DNA of 64,000 nucleotides from positions 372,001-436,000 of the forward strand of contig NZ_PPDK01000001.1 in assembly GCF_003074135.1 (NCBI RefSeq). Reading direction: 5' to 3'. The number at the start of each line of letters is the position of its first letter. Position 1 is the first letter of the stretch. This DNA comes from Euzebya tangerina. Its GTDB lineage: Bacteria; Actinomycetota; Nitriliruptoria; Euzebyales; Euzebyaceae. A model generated the notes under the pieces. It was not told the DNA's origin and did not search any database. It worked only from the letters and a program-made list of their open reading frames with translations. This document shows positions 10,394 through 19,878 of the stretch, piece by piece. Position numbers and translations under genes: made by a program.

Positions 10394-11023
10394 TCACTCC
10401 CCCAGGCTGAGCGCTCCTCGCTCCAGCGCCTTCATCACCGCAGCCGTCCGGTCGTCCACCCCGAGCTTCTCGAAGGCGCGGAGCAGGTGGGTCTTGACCG
10501 TGGCCTCGCTGATGAACAACTCCGCCGCGATGTCCCGGTTCGTCGACCCCCGGGAGACGTGCCGGAGCACCTCGATCTCCCGCTCGGACAGCGACACCTC
10601 GTCAGGCTGCCCCACCCGCTGCATCAGCGTGGCAGCCACCGTCGGAGCCAGGGTCGCCTCACCTCTCGCGCAGGCTCGAACGGCGCGGAACAGCTCGTCC
10701 CGCGGCGTGTCCTTCAGCAGGTACCCCGTCGCGCCGGCCTCGACAGCGCGCACGATGTCGGCATCGGCATCGAAGGTCGTCAGCACCAGCACGTTCACGC
10801 CCGGATGATCGGCGCTGATGCGCTGGATGGTGTCGACGCCGTCCAGCCGCGGCATGCGGAGGTCCATCAGCACCACATCGACCTCGGCAGCGGCGATGCG
10901 GGCCAGCGCCTCGACACCATCTGAGGCCTCGCCGACGACCTCGAAGTCGTCTTGACCACCAAGCATCCCGGCAAGCCCGTCACGCACCACGGGGTGGTCG
11001 TCGACGATCAGGACGCGAATCAC
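10394..11023 (-). CDS. NarL/FixJ-family response regulator
   Basis: 209 aa with a receiver domain (phospho-acceptor Asp in VVLMDLRMP near residue 55, DD near 8-9, Lys in YLLKD near 105) and a LuxR-type helix-turn-helix (LSEREIEVLRHVSRGSTNRD, FISEATVKTHLLRAFEKLGV). It is the last gene of an ABC transporter/two-component operon, and its start overlaps the kinase stop by 4 nt. It presumably activates the upstream transporter genes after phosphorylation. Confidence 0.95.
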   Translation of the reverse strand: MIRVLIVDDHPVVRDGLAGMLGGQDDFEVVGEASDGVEALARIAAAEVDVVLMDLRMPRLDGVDTIQRISADHPGVNVLVLTTFDADADIVRAVEAGATGYLLKDTPRDELFRAVRACARGEATLAPTVAATLMQRVGQPDEVSLSEREIEVLRHVSRGSTNRDIAAELFISEATVKTHLLRAFEKLGVDDRTAAVMKALERGALSLGE

Positions 11024-12276
11024 GGTGCCACCGGACTCTCCACCGGACCTGCCACCTGACTGGCGGCAACCGGGACGCGAGCCATCACGGCGGTCCCGCT
11101 TCCGGGTTCGCTCTCCACGGTGAACGCACCACCCAGCCCCGCGATTCGTTCTGCCATGCTGGTCAGCCCGAAGCCGCCGTGCCGGTCAGAGTCGGTTGAT
11201 CCAACCCCGACGTGCGTTGCCCCAGCAGTCGGATCGAACCCGATGCCATCGTCGCGCACATCCAGCGTCACCTCCGCGTCGAGGTACGACAAGGTCAGTC
11301 GGACCCGCTGGGCGTCGGCGTGCTTGGTCACGTTGGCCAGCGCCTCCTGTGCCACTCGGAGCAGCGCCACCTCCGCGTCGGTGCCCAGCGGTACGGCGGT
11401 TCCGGTGACCACGGTGTCGGCATCGAGCCCCCAGTGATCACGGACTCGGCTGGTGGTGCGCTGCAGCGCCTCCGGCAGCCCACCGTCATCCAGGAGGTCG
11501 GGACGAAGATCGCTGACGGTCTTGCGGACGGCGGCCAGGCTGTCGCGTGCGATGTGCCTTGCGCTGTCCAGGTGATGTCGCGCCTCACCGGAGGGGTCCA
11601 GGAACTGCTCCGCTGCTTCGAGCTGCATCACCACACCGGTGAACCCCTGCGCCAGGGTGTCGTGGATCTCTCGTGCCAGCCGTTCCCGCTCCTCCAGCGC
11701 CCCCTTGGCTGCGGCCACCTCGACCAGGTCGGCGCGAGCCGCCTCCAACGCTTCGATGATGCGCTGCTTCTCGTCGTTCTGGCTGGTGATGCTCCACACG
11801 AATGCCCCCATCGCCGCTGCGACGCCGACCGACCCCACGACGACCAGGAGGTTCACCGGGTTGTCGCCGATGTCCTCGAGCAGCCCTTGCCGCCACGTCC
11901 ACAGCAGGGTGATCGGAATCGCCGCAACCGTCCCCCAGCGCTGCCCGAGGAAGGCGAACGCCTGCGGATACAGGATCCAGACCATCGTGAAGTACGCACC
12001 GCTGGCGCCGGTGAGGTAGACGAACGCCATCCCCAGGGCAAGGAAGTACGCAACCGTGCGCCACCGCGGCCCACCCCACGGGATCCCCGGCCGCTGGATG
12101 ACGGTCCAGTACAGGGCGACCAGGAACGCCGTGCCGCCCAGGACCGGACCTGTCGGCACGTCGGCATCGCTCAGCGAGATGACTGCCGCACCGACGACCA
12201 GCGCGTAGTACAGGCCGTGCCAGTACCGATCGAGGGTGTCCTCGGTCGGGACGGAGGTCGAGGGAGTCGGGCTCAC
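11020..12276 (-). CDS. Sensor histidine kinase (HisKA_3 type)
   Basis: 418 aa. The first 165 residues hold about five or six membrane-spanning segments with very short loops, i.e. an intramembrane-sensing type without a large external domain. A coiled-coil linker (QNDEKQRIIEALEAARADL) precedes the dimerisation helix with the phosphorylated His in REIHDTLAQGF near residue 205. The HATPase domain follows (EALANVTKHADAQ, DDGIGFDP, GGFGLTSMAERI). It is encoded between an ABC-2 permease and its cognate NarL-type regulator with 4-nt overlaps on both sides. The layout resembles systems that sense envelope-active compounds through or alongside the transporter. Confidence 0.94.
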   Translation of the reverse strand: MSPTPSTSVPTEDTLDRYWHGLYYALVVGAAVISLSDADVPTGPVLGGTAFLVALYWTVIQRPGIPWGGPRWRTVAYFLALGMAFVYLTGASGAYFTMVWILYPQAFAFLGQRWGTVAAIPITLLWTWRQGLLEDIGDNPVNLLVVVGSVGVAAAMGAFVWSITSQNDEKQRIIEALEAARADLVEVAAAKGALEERERLAREIHDTLAQGFTGVVMQLEAAEQFLDPSGEARHHLDSARHIARDSLAAVRKTVSDLRPDLLDDGGLPEALQRTTSRVRDHWGLDADTVVTGTAVPLGTDAEVALLRVAQEALANVTKHADAQRVRLTLSYLDAEVTLDVRDDGIGFDPTAGATHVGVGSTDSDRHGGFGLTSMAERIAGLGGAFTVESEPGSGTAVMARVPVAASQVAGPVESPVAP

Positions 12277-14021
12277 GGCCCGATTGTGACCGACGACCCG
12301 TCGGTGGCGTCGTCTTCCCGATCGGACAGGTCGGACGAGGTCTTGGACTCACGCGGCGACCAGGTGAAGAACCGCAGCGCGAGCACCAGCGAGACGATGA
12401 ACCAGATGCCCATGACCAGCAGGTGGTCGGGGAAGAAGCCGAACCCCTCGACCGTCTCGTTGAAGCCGTCGGCGACCGCGGCCACGACGTGCTTGAGCGG
12501 GAACAGGTTGCCCACCGTGTCCATCCACGGCGGCAGATCGCCGATCAGGAAGATGTCGGACACGAAGGCCAAGGGCAGCAGCGTGCCGTTGGCGATGGCG
12601 GGCACTGACTCCGACTTGCGGACCACGGACGCCAGTGCGAGCCCGAGCGCGGTGAACGTCGAGATGCCCAGGACCACGGAGAGCAGGACGCCGGGGAACA
12701 TCCGGGGGACCACCGCCACGTCGAAGAAGAGGATGCCGACGGTGACGGTGATGACGAGGCTGGCCAGCGCGACGACCACGGCAGAGGCCATTCGACCCGC
12801 GATGAAGGCCCAGGCAGGCATCGGGGTGCCGCGAACCCGCTTGAGCACACCCTGGTCCCGCAGTGCCGCGACTCGCTCGGAGAAGTCGGCGTACGCCGCG
12901 ACCGCGACGCCGTAGACCCCGAGCGCCGGCGCGGCGAACTGCACCAGGGAGATGCCGCCGCGCGATTCGAGGTCGGGGTTGCCGAACACGAAGAAGAAGA
13001 TCGCCAGCAGGACCGGTGGGAAGAGCAGCGTGAAGAACGCCGAGGCGGTCGTCCGTAGGAAGGCGCGCAGGCCGTGCCGCGCCTCCAGCAGCATCAATGA
13101 CCACCCCGAGGGGCTCCGGTTCTCGACCGCGGCGCTGAGTGCGGCCACCGGTTGGCCGCTCCCGGCGGTGACCGGACTGGTGGCTGACCCGGCGGTGGAG
13201 CGGCCACCGACGGGCTCCCAGCGGAACCGGGCACGGGCCACGACCAGCCCGACCACCCCCCACAGGGCCATGACACCCAGATGATCCCAGCCGACGCCGG
13301 CACCGGGGGAGAACGGGTTGAACGTCTCCTGGAGCGCGACGGCGAAGTGCTTGACCGGGAACAGCCAGCCGAGGATGTCCAGCCAGCGGGGGAAGTCGGC
13401 GTCGATGACGAAGATCTCGGAGATGAACGACAGCGGGATGACGATGCCGTTGGCGATGGCCGACGTGGCCGCGACCGATGGCGAGAGCGCGGCAACGGCG
13501 CCACCCAGTGCACAGAACGCCAGGGTGCCGACGAGCAGGGTCAGCAAGGCTGCCGGCAGCTTGTCGGTCACGATCTGGACGTCGAAGACGACGACGCCCA
13601 CGGCCACCATCAGCGCAGTCGCGAGGAGCGAGACCACGGCCATCGCGACGACACGCCCGGTCATGAGCATGGTCACGGGCAGCGGGGTACCGCGCAGCCT
13701 GCGGAAGACACCCTCCTCCCGGTCACTCACCAGTCCGATCGACAGCGAGGTCAGGGTGGCCGTGATGGCCGCGAGCACCGCGATGCCGGGGGTGATGAAC
13801 TGCGCCACCCGCACGTCGGTGCCGCCGACGGTCTCGTTGCCGATGAGTGAGCTGAACAGCACCAGGAAGATCAGCGGGAAGGCCAAGGTGAAGAACGCAG
13901 CCATGGGTTCGCGGGAGAACGCGATGATGGCGTGCCGTCCGACGGCGGCGACCAACTCGGCCCCGCTCGGCGTGTCCTCCTCGACGGTGACGGCGGGGCC
14001 GAGCGTCGTATCGGCGGCCAC
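12273..14021 (-). CDS. Fused double ABC-2-type permease
   Basis: 582 aa from GTG 14021, about twice the length of a normal ABC-2 permease. Two homologous halves can be read: one with FTLAFPLIFLVLFSSLIG, FRRLRGTPLPVTMLMTGRVV and FPVKHFAVALQETFNP, the second with FTLLFPPVLLAIFFFVFG, KRVRGTPMPAWAFIAGRMAS and FPLKHVVAAVADGFNE. They are joined by a roughly 40-residue hydrophilic Gly/Ser linker, so one polypeptide supplies both membrane halves of the exporter. It works with the ATPase one base upstream (TGA-N-GTG) and overlaps the kinase gene by 4 nt. The substrate is probably an antibiotic, lipid or peptide; unknown. Confidence 0.92.
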   Translation of the reverse strand: MAADTTLGPAVTVEEDTPSGAELVAAVGRHAIIAFSREPMAAFFTLAFPLIFLVLFSSLIGNETVGGTDVRVAQFITPGIAVLAAITATLTSLSIGLVSDREEGVFRRLRGTPLPVTMLMTGRVVAMAVVSLLATALMVAVGVVVFDVQIVTDKLPAALLTLLVGTLAFCALGGAVAALSPSVAATSAIANGIVIPLSFISEIFVIDADFPRWLDILGWLFPVKHFAVALQETFNPFSPGAGVGWDHLGVMALWGVVGLVVARARFRWEPVGGRSTAGSATSPVTAGSGQPVAALSAAVENRSPSGWSLMLLEARHGLRAFLRTTASAFFTLLFPPVLLAIFFFVFGNPDLESRGGISLVQFAAPALGVYGVAVAAYADFSERVAALRDQGVLKRVRGTPMPAWAFIAGRMASAVVVALASLVITVTVGILFFDVAVVPRMFPGVLLSVVLGISTFTALGLALASVVRKSESVPAIANGTLLPLAFVSDIFLIGDLPPWMDTVGNLFPLKHVVAAVADGFNETVEGFGFFPDHLLVMGIWFIVSLVLALRFFTWSPRESKTSSDLSDREDDATDGSSVTIGP

Positions 14022-14022
14022 G

Positions 14023-14934
14023 TCAGATCGCCCCCTCGAGGTCGCGCTGCCCGATCAGGTCGAGGTAGGTCTCCTCCAGGGTGGGGCGCCGGAGCTCCAG
14101 TGACGCCAGCTCGATGCCGTGCTCGACTGCCCAGGAGGTCAGCTGGCTCAGGTCCTTCGTCGGTGCCGCGGTTCGGACGCTGACGTGGTCGCCCTCGCGC
14201 GTGGTCTCGATGCCGAGGCCCGTCGGGGGTTGGGCGCCCTCTGGCAGCCGGAAGCTGATGGCCGCGCCGGCCCCGGCCTGATCGACCAGCTCCTCTGGTG
14301 TGCCGGTCGCGATCACGCGGCCTTCGGCGATCACGATCACGCGGTCGGCCAGGTACTCCGCCTCATCCATGTAGTGCGTGGTCAGCAGGATGGTCTTGCC
14401 CAGCGCACGCAGGTTGTCAACGAGGCCCCAGGCCTTTCGTCTTGCGGAGGGATCGAAGCCCGTCGTCGGCTCGTCCAGGAAGATGAGGTCGGGGTCGCCG
14501 ATCAGGCCCAGGGCCAGGTCGACCCGTCGCTGCTGCCCACCGGAGAGGTTCTTGACCCGCTCGTCGCGCTTCTCCGCCAAGCCGACGAGCTCGATCACCT
14601 CGTCGGCGTCACGCCGACGGCTGTACAGGGAGCGGTAGTGGGAGATGATCTCCCGGACGCTGAAGGCGTCGTCGATCCCCGCCTGCTGGAGCACGATGCC
14701 GATCCGCTCGCGGAAGGCTCTGCCGCCGGTCGCGGGGTCGAAGCCGAGGACCGAGACCTCCCCCGCCTCCCGATCCCGGTGCCCCTCGAGGATCTCGACC
14801 GTGGTGGTCTTCCCAGCGCCGTTGGGGCCGAGGATGGCCACGATCTCGCCCTCGGTGACCTGGAAGCTCAGGTCGTCCACGGCGACGGTCTTGCCATAGG
14901 TCTTCCGGAGGTTGCGAACCTGGATTGCTGGCAT
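14023..14934 (-). CDS. ABC transporter ATP-binding protein (DrrA/daunorubicin-type)
   Basis: 303 aa with Walker A GPNGAGKTT near residue 36, Q-loop VLQQAG, signature LSGGQQRRVDLALGL, Walker B DLIFLDEPTTGFD and H-loop TTHYMDEAEYLADR. The C-terminal extension ending LRRPTLEETYLDLIG is characteristic of DrrA/CcmA-like exporters pairing with ABC-2 permeases. It is the first gene of the leftward operon; the upstream 160 bp hold a 26-bp stem-loop-like palindrome (15033-15058). Confidence 0.95.
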   Translation of the reverse strand: MPAIQVRNLRKTYGKTVAVDDLSFQVTEGEIVAILGPNGAGKTTTVEILEGHRDREAGEVSVLGFDPATGGRAFRERIGIVLQQAGIDDAFSVREIISHYRSLYSRRRDADEVIELVGLAEKRDERVKNLSGGQQRRVDLALGLIGDPDLIFLDEPTTGFDPSARRKAWGLVDNLRALGKTILLTTHYMDEAEYLADRVIVIAEGRVIATGTPEELVDQAGAGAAISFRLPEGAQPPTGLGIETTREGDHVSVRTAAPTKDLSQLTSWAVEHGIELASLELRRPTLEETYLDLIGQRDLEGAI

Positions 14935-15032
14935 GTCTGTTCCTTCTGCTCAAGCGGTGTGGCCATCGTGGCGCTCGCACTGCCCGTCGGGAACCGTCGA
15001 ACGGCCCCATCTGGGGACCGATCCGACTGACA

Positions 15033-15058
15033 CCGTGTCCACCATTCGGTGGACACGG
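15033..15058. promoter_or_regulatory. Perfect 11-bp inverted repeat between divergent genes
   Basis: CCGTGTCCACC (15033-15043) and GGTGGACACGG (15048-15058) are exact inverted repeats around ATTC. The element lies between the ABC operon (start 14934) and a small membrane-protein gene, where no terminator is needed, so a protein-binding operator is more likely. A second small palindrome CCCCATCTGGGG is at 15005-15016. The NarL-type regulator of the operon is one candidate binder. Confidence 0.45.
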
Positions 15059-15096
15059 AGCGGGTCGCCCCCCGACAATGGGGCACGAGACGTCAC

Positions 15097-15462
15097 ATGA
15101 AGCGATTCGACTACTCGCTGTGGGAGCACGTGTGGGAGCAGAACCTCACACACGTCGAGCGGCACACGATTGCGATGGCCGTCTGGCGCCTGCAGCCGCC
15201 AGCCAGCACCTTCGAGTTCCTGGTGGCCCACGAACTGGCCCACCGGTGGCGTCGCCACGCCGTGTTCCTGGTGGGGCTGTACGGCATGTGGACCCTCTTC
15301 TGGGGTGCCATCGCGAGTGGGCCGGCACCGGACGGCACCTCATCGCCCGTGGCCATGTGGTGTGCCGTCGTCGGTGTGGTCGCCATCGCCGCTTGCCTGG
15401 TGGTCCGCGCGCACATCGGCCGGTACGTCCGGACGGTGCGGCAGATGGCCTTTCCCACATAG
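15097..15462 (+). CDS. Small membrane protein of unknown function
   Basis: 121 aa from ATG 15097. Residues 1-50 are hydrophilic and Trp/His-rich (YSLWEHVWEQNLTHVERHT), then two transmembrane segments follow (VFLVGLYGMWTLFWGAIASG and VAMWCAVVGVVAIAACLVV) and a basic tail. A longer GTG start at 15049 would fall inside the palindrome and is less likely. Being divergent from the ABC/two-component operon across a shared operator-like palindrome, it may be co-regulated with it. No family is recognised. Confidence 0.6.
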   Translation: MKRFDYSLWEHVWEQNLTHVERHTIAMAVWRLQPPASTFEFLVAHELAHRWRRHAVFLVGLYGMWTLFWGAIASGPAPDGTSSPVAMWCAVVGVVAIAACLVVRAHIGRYVRTVRQMAFPT

Positions 15463-15512
15463 CGGGATAAGTCTGGGATGGTCCCAGCCGTCCTGGTTAT
15501 GGTCACCCCCAC

Positions 15513-16271
15513 GTGACCGAGTCGAGCCCGCCCACACCATCCCCGGAGGGCACCCCAGCCCCCGAGGGCATGCGGGCAGCAATGGCCGACTACATCCGAA
15601 CGGTGCACCAGGCCTACCTGTCGACCGGGTCGGGGCAGCCGCCTGGCATCCAGGGCCAGATGGCCCTGCTCCACGGGCCCTTCACCGTCGTGGCGGCCGG
15701 AGTGCGGAACCTGCACGTCATCGCCACCGCCGTCCAGTTGCCCGCCCCGACGGGGAAGCACGTCGCCATCGAGGAGGAGCTCGGCAGCCTGCGCTGGACC
15801 GTCCGCTTCTACGACCCGGTGGTCCTGCCAGAGCTCGGCCTGATCGACGAACACCAGGGGCCGGCCGGCGCGGCCGTGCGACGGGCGCTCGGTCTGACCA
15901 CACACCTCTATCACCTCATCGTCCAGCCGGGCAGCCAGCTGACCGGGCACCACGCCGGGCACGCGGGTGCGGGCCTGGCGATGGACCACATCGCCGCAGC
16001 CCGCGACTTCGAGTCCATCCGCGCATCCGCGCGAGGCCGTGAGGTGTTCGTCGACGAGTTCGAGGGTGCAGCGCAGGCCGGTCTGTGGCATGCGCAGGGG
16101 CTGCTGGCACAGCAGGTGGCCCCCGCCGACGAGGCGGTGCGATCCATCGCCCAGGCGCGTGACCCGGATCCGGCCGCCCTGCGGAAGGCGGTTCTCGCCG
16201 CGGTGCGGACGCGGAACATGGCAGCGCCGTCCGGCCCGAGCGGGTCGGAGCGGAGCGCGACCCGTGGCTGA
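15513..16271 (+). CDS. Unknown protein heading the IclR/meta-cleavage operon
   Basis: 252 aa from GTG 15513; soluble, no signal peptide. The first 20 residues are Pro/Glu-rich, then a compact alpha/beta region (MALLHGPFTVVAAGVRNLHV, LRWTVRFYDPVVLPELG) and a His-rich stretch QLTGHHAGHAGAGLAMDHI. It overlaps the IclR gene by 8 nt, so it is co-translated with that regulator. I do not recognise the family. A role in effector sensing or aromatic metabolism is only suggested by position. Confidence 0.7.
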   Translation: MTESSPPTPSPEGTPAPEGMRAAMADYIRTVHQAYLSTGSGQPPGIQGQMALLHGPFTVVAAGVRNLHVIATAVQLPAPTGKHVAIEEELGSLRWTVRFYDPVVLPELGLIDEHQGPAGAAVRRALGLTTHLYHLIVQPGSQLTGHHAGHAGAGLAMDHIAAARDFESIRASARGREVFVDEFEGAAQAGLWHAQGLLAQQVAPADEAVRSIAQARDPDPAALRKAVLAAVRTRNMAAPSGPSGSERSATRG

Positions 16272-17097
16272 CTCGCCCATCCTCTCCTCGGTCACGAACG
16301 CCGTCCGGGTGCTCAAGGCCTTCTCGGCGCAGAAGCGGTCGTTCGGCGTGTCGGAGTTGGCTCGGAAGCTCGAGCTGTCGACATCGACGACCCACCGGCT
16401 GCTGGCCACGCTGGCCGCCGAGCGGATGGTCGAGCAACACCCCGAGACCGGCCGCTACCAGTTGGGTCTGGCCGTCTACGACCTGATGGCGGCCACCACC
16501 GAGGGGTTCACCCTGACCGAGGCGGTCCTGCCGCCGATGACCGTGCTGCGCCGCCGAACCGGGGAGACCGTGCAGGTCGCGGTGCTCGATCGTCGGGAGG
16601 TGGTGTACGTCGAACGACTGGAGAGCCCCCGGTCGGTCCGGATGTTCATGGAGATCGGCCGCCGCAACCAGGCGCACTGCACCGGGACGGGGAAGGCGCT
16701 GTTGGCCTACCTGGACCCCGTCGTGCTCGATCGCACGCTCGACGGCTGGGATCTACCCGCCAAGACGCCGAAGACGTTCACCGACCCCGACGACCTGCGA
16801 TCCGAACTGCGGGCCACCCGGACCCGCGGATACGCCACGAACGTGGAGGAGTCGGAGATCGGCGCCGTCAGCGTCGGCGCACCGCTGTGGGACCAGACCG
16901 GCTCGGTCGTCGCCGCGATGAGCGTGGCCGGGCCGACCGAACGCATGCTCCCGGCGCTGTCCGAGATCGCCCACACCGTCCTCGAGGCGGCCGCGGTCGC
17001 CTCTCGCCGACTGGGGCACCGCTCGCCGATCGCCGGCCGTCCCGACCTCTCCCGCCATCGACCCGACACGACGAACCAGCGAGCCCTCAGCCGATGA
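16264..17097 (+). CDS. IclR-family transcriptional regulator
   Basis: 277 aa from GTG 16264. The N-terminal winged HTH is SSVTNAVRVLKAFSAQKRSF through LSTSTTHRLLATLAAE; the C-terminal effector domain contains GETVQVAVLDRREVVYVERL, AHCTGTGKALLAYL and SEIGAVSVGAPLWD, the usual IclR signatures. It is the probable local regulator of the lower meta-cleavage genes that follow with a 4-nt overlap. IclR proteins in such loci commonly bind aromatic acids or pathway intermediates; the actual ligand is unknown. Confidence 0.93.
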   Translation: MADSPILSSVTNAVRVLKAFSAQKRSFGVSELARKLELSTSTTHRLLATLAAERMVEQHPETGRYQLGLAVYDLMAATTEGFTLTEAVLPPMTVLRRRTGETVQVAVLDRREVVYVERLESPRSVRMFMEIGRRNQAHCTGTGKALLAYLDPVVLDRTLDGWDLPAKTPKTFTDPDDLRSELRATRTRGYATNVEESEIGAVSVGAPLWDQTGSVVAAMSVAGPTERMLPALSEIAHTVLEAAAVASRRLGHRSPIAGRPDLSRHRPDTTNQRALSR

Positions 17098-17921
17098 CCA
17101 CACCCGACCACGCCGCCATCGCGGCTCGCCTGCACGACGCGAGGCAGACCACCTCGCCGATCGGCCCGCTGATCGCCGACGACCCGTCCCTCACGGTGGA
17201 CGACGCCTACGCGATCCAGCAGGGCCTGGTCGCCGCCATCCTCGAGGCCGAGGGCGGCAGGCAGGTGGGCTACAAGTTGGGGCTGACGTCCAAGCCGATG
17301 CAGCAGATGCTCGGAGTCGACGTGCCTGACTACGCGCCGGTGCTGTCCTCGATGGTGTTCGACGACGGTCACACCGTCGACCTCGACGCCTACATCCAAC
17401 CGAAGGTCGAGGCCGAGATCGCACTGGTGCTCGACCAACCCCTCCGCGGGCCGGGCGTGACATCGATGCAGGCCTTCCGAGCGCTCGGCGGGGCCGTCGC
17501 CGCCATCGAGATGGTGGACTCCCGCATCGCCGACTGGAAGATCGGCCTGGTCGACACCATCGCCGACCTGGCCTCATCCGGGGCCACCATCCTCGGCTCC
17601 CGGGTGGTTCCGATGGACACGCTGGATCCACGACTGGTCGGCATGGTCATCAGCCGCAACGGTCAGACGGCGGCCACCGGGGCCGGGGCCGCGGCGCTCG
17701 GCAACCCGGTTGCGGCGGTGGCCTGGCTGGCCAACACGCTGGCTGCCTACGACGTCACGCTGGAGGCCGGGTGGTTCATCATGACCGGTTCCCTGCACGC
17801 CGCCTTCGAGGTCGAGCCGGGCGACCTGGTCCGGGCCGACTTCGACCACCTCGGCTCCGTGACGACCCACTTCACCCGCAGTTCAGGATCAGATCATCCC
17901 CGCACGTCAGAGGAGGAGTAG
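17094..17921 (+). CDS. 2-hydroxypenta-2,4-dienoate hydratase (2-keto-4-pentenoate hydratase)
   Basis: 275 aa of the fumarylacetoacetate-hydrolase-like hydratase family (MhpD/DmpE/XylJ). Signature stretches are [20 protein letters not shown], the metal-site region [12 protein letters not shown] and [13 protein letters not shown]. It adds water to 2-hydroxypenta-2,4-dienoate, giving 4-hydroxy-2-oxovalerate for the aldolase three genes on. The start overlaps the IclR stop (ATGA). Because decarboxylases such as DmpH share this fold, assignment between hydratase and decarboxylase among the three paralogues here rests on similarity of motifs and on position before the dehydrogenase/aldolase pair. 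Confidence 0.8.
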   Translation: MTTPDHAAIAARLHDARQTTSPIGPLIADDPSLTVDDAYAIQQGLVAAILEAEGGRQVGYKLGLTSKPMQQMLGVDVPDYAPVLSSMVFDDGHTVDLDAYIQPKVEAEIALVLDQPLRGPGVTSMQAFRALGGAVAAIEMVDSRIADWKIGLVDTIADLASSGATILGSRVVPMDTLDPRLVGMVISRNGQTAATGAGAAALGNPVAAVAWLANTLAAYDVTLEAGWFIMTGSLHAAFEVEPGDLVRADFDHLGSVTTHFTRSSGSDHPRTSEEE

Positions 17922-17923
17922 CC

Positions 17924-18841
17924 ATGCGTTGCGCAATCGTCGGCTCCGGCAACATCGGTACCGACCTGATGGTCAAGCTCGACCGGTCTGAGCACCTGGA
18001 GATGGGAGCCATGATCGGCATCGACCCGGACTCCGACGGGCTGGCCAAGGCCCGGGATGCCGGGCACCAGACGTCCGCGGACGGCGCCGACTGGCTCCTC
18101 GAGCAGGCCGATGAGTTCGACATCGTCTTCGAGGCCACGTCCGCCCACGTACACGTCCGCAACGCCCCCCGGTATCGAGAGGCGGGGCTCAAGGCGATCG
18201 ATCTGACACCCGCGAAGCGAGGGCCGCTGGTGGTGCCTCCCGTCAACGGCGGCCAGCACGTCAGCGCTCCGAACGTCAACCTGATCACCTGCGGCGGGCA
18301 GGCCACGGTGCCGATCGTCGCCGCCGTCTCCGCGGTGACCGACGTGCCCTACGCCGAGATTATCTCGTCAGTGGCCTCGAAGTCCGCTGGCCCGGGGACC
18401 CGGCAGAACATCGACGAGTTCACCAAGACCACGTCACAGGCGCTGGTCGATGTCGGTGGCGCGGCCAGGGGCAAGGCGGTCATGGTGCTCAACCCGGCCG
18501 AACCGCCGATCCTGATGCGCAACACCGTGTTCTGTGCGCTGCCCGACGGGTACGACGAGGCCCTCGTCGCGAAGTCCATCCTCGACATGGTCGAGCAGGT
18601 GCAGGCCTACGTGCCCGGCTACCGCCTGAAGAACGAGCCGGTGTTCGAGACCGACGTGTTCGGCACGCCCGGAGGCGTGGTTCCTGCGCGGGTCGTGGCG
18701 CTGCTCGAGGTGGAGGGGGCCGGCGACTACTTCCCGCCCTACGCCGGGAACCTGGACATCATGACGGCGTCCGCGATCCAGATCGCGGAGACCTACGCCA
18801 CCAGCGGTGCGGCCCTGGATCTGTCGGAGGTGTCGGCATGA
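17924..18841 (+). CDS. Acetaldehyde dehydrogenase (acylating)
   Basis: 305 aa, DmpF/MhpF/BphJ family. The N-terminus has the NAD-binding Rossmann motif [11 protein letters not shown]; the catalytic Cys lies in [12 protein letters not shown] near residue 125, with the following conserved region [19 protein letters not shown]. It converts acetaldehyde channelled from the aldolase into acetyl-CoA. A strong AGGAGGAG ribosome site precedes ATG 17924. The 4-nt overlap with the aldolase gene fits their known obligate complex. Confidence 0.95.
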   Translation: MRCAIVGSGNIGTDLMVKLDRSEHLEMGAMIGIDPDSDGLAKARDAGHQTSADGADWLLEQADEFDIVFEATSAHVHVRNAPRYREAGLKAIDLTPAKRGPLVVPPVNGGQHVSAPNVNLITCGGQATVPIVAAVSAVTDVPYAEIISSVASKSAGPGTRQNIDEFTKTTSQALVDVGGAARGKAVMVLNPAEPPILMRNTVFCALPDGYDEALVAKSILDMVEQVQAYVPGYRLKNEPVFETDVFGTPGGVVPARVVALLEVEGAGDYFPPYAGNLDIMTASAIQIAETYATSGAALDLSEVSA

Positions 18842-19878
18842 ACGCGACGGCACCCGCCTTTCGCCTGACCGACTCGACGCTCAGAGACGGCTCGCATGCC
18901 GTGTCCCACCAGTTCACCGTCGACCAGGTCCGCACCGTGGTCGGTGCGCTGGACCGAGCGGGTGTCCCCGTCATCGAGGTCACCCACGGCGACGGGATGG
19001 GTGGGTCGTCGTTCAACTACGGCTTCTCCCACACGCCCGAGACCGACCTGCTGAAGGTGGCGGTCGAGACCGCCACCACCTCCAAGATCGCCGTGCTGTT
19101 CGTGCCCGGCATCGGCGTCAAGGACGATCTGCGCGAGGCCGCCGACATCGGCGTGTCGATCGCCCGGATCGCCACCCACTGCACCGAGGCGGACATCTCC
19201 GAGCAGCACATCGCGCTGACCAAGGAGCTCGGGATGGAGGCGGTGGGCTTCCTGATGATGAGCCACATGACCAGTCCGGAGGACCTGGCCGAGCAGGCCC
19301 GCATGTCGGCCGACTTCGGCGCCGACTGCGTGTACGTCGTCGACTCGGCCGGAGCGCTCACCATGGATGGCTTCAAGCGACGGGTCGCGGCCGTCAAGTC
19401 GGTCGTCGACATCGACGTCGGCGTCCACGCCCACAACAACCTCTCGCTGGCCGTGGGCAACTCGATGGCTGCGCTGGAGGAGGGGGTGGACCAGATCGAC
19501 GGCTGCACGACCGGTCTGGGTGCTGGAGCCGGGAACTGCCCCACGGAGGTGCTGGTGGCGACCTGTGAGAAGTCGGGCATCGCCACGGGCGTCGACCCGT
19601 TCGCGATGATGGATGCGGCGGAGGAGGCGGTCCGACCGATCCGGCCGGAGATGGGCGTGATCGACCGGGACGGCCTCATGCTGGGGTACGCCGGCGTGTA
19701 CGGCTCCTTCCTGCTGCACGCCAAGCGGGCGTCCGAGCGGTACGAGGTGCCGACCCAGGACATCCTGCTGGAGCTCGGCCGTCGTGGGATGGTCGGCGGG
19801 CAAGAGGACATGATCATCGACGTGGCGCTCCAGCTTCGGCGGGAACGAGATGCGGGTGCATCCGGGGATGCGTCGTGA
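18838..19878 (+). CDS. 4-hydroxy-2-oxovalerate aldolase
   Basis: 346 aa, DmpG/MhpE/BphI family. It opens with [17 protein letters not shown], the DRE-TIM metallolyase motif holding the catalytic Arg and metal Asp; metal ligands are also expected in [17 protein letters not shown]. The C-terminal region ([29 protein letters not shown]) matches the communication domain that contacts the acylating dehydrogenase. It cleaves 4-hydroxy-2-oxovalerate into pyruvate and acetaldehyde. Confidence 0.95.
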   Translation: MNATAPAFRLTDSTLRDGSHAVSHQFTVDQVRTVVGALDRAGVPVIEVTHGDGMGGSSFNYGFSHTPETDLLKVAVETATTSKIAVLFVPGIGVKDDLREAADIGVSIARIATHCTEADISEQHIALTKELGMEAVGFLMMSHMTSPEDLAEQARMSADFGADCVYVVDSAGALTMDGFKRRVAAVKSVVDIDVGVHAHNNLSLAVGNSMAALEEGVDQIDGCTTGLGAGAGNCPTEVLVATCEKSGIATGVDPFAMMDAAEEAVRPIRPEMGVIDRDGLMLGYAGVYGSFLLHAKRASERYEVPTQDILLELGRRGMVGGQEDMIIDVALQLRRERDAGASGDAS

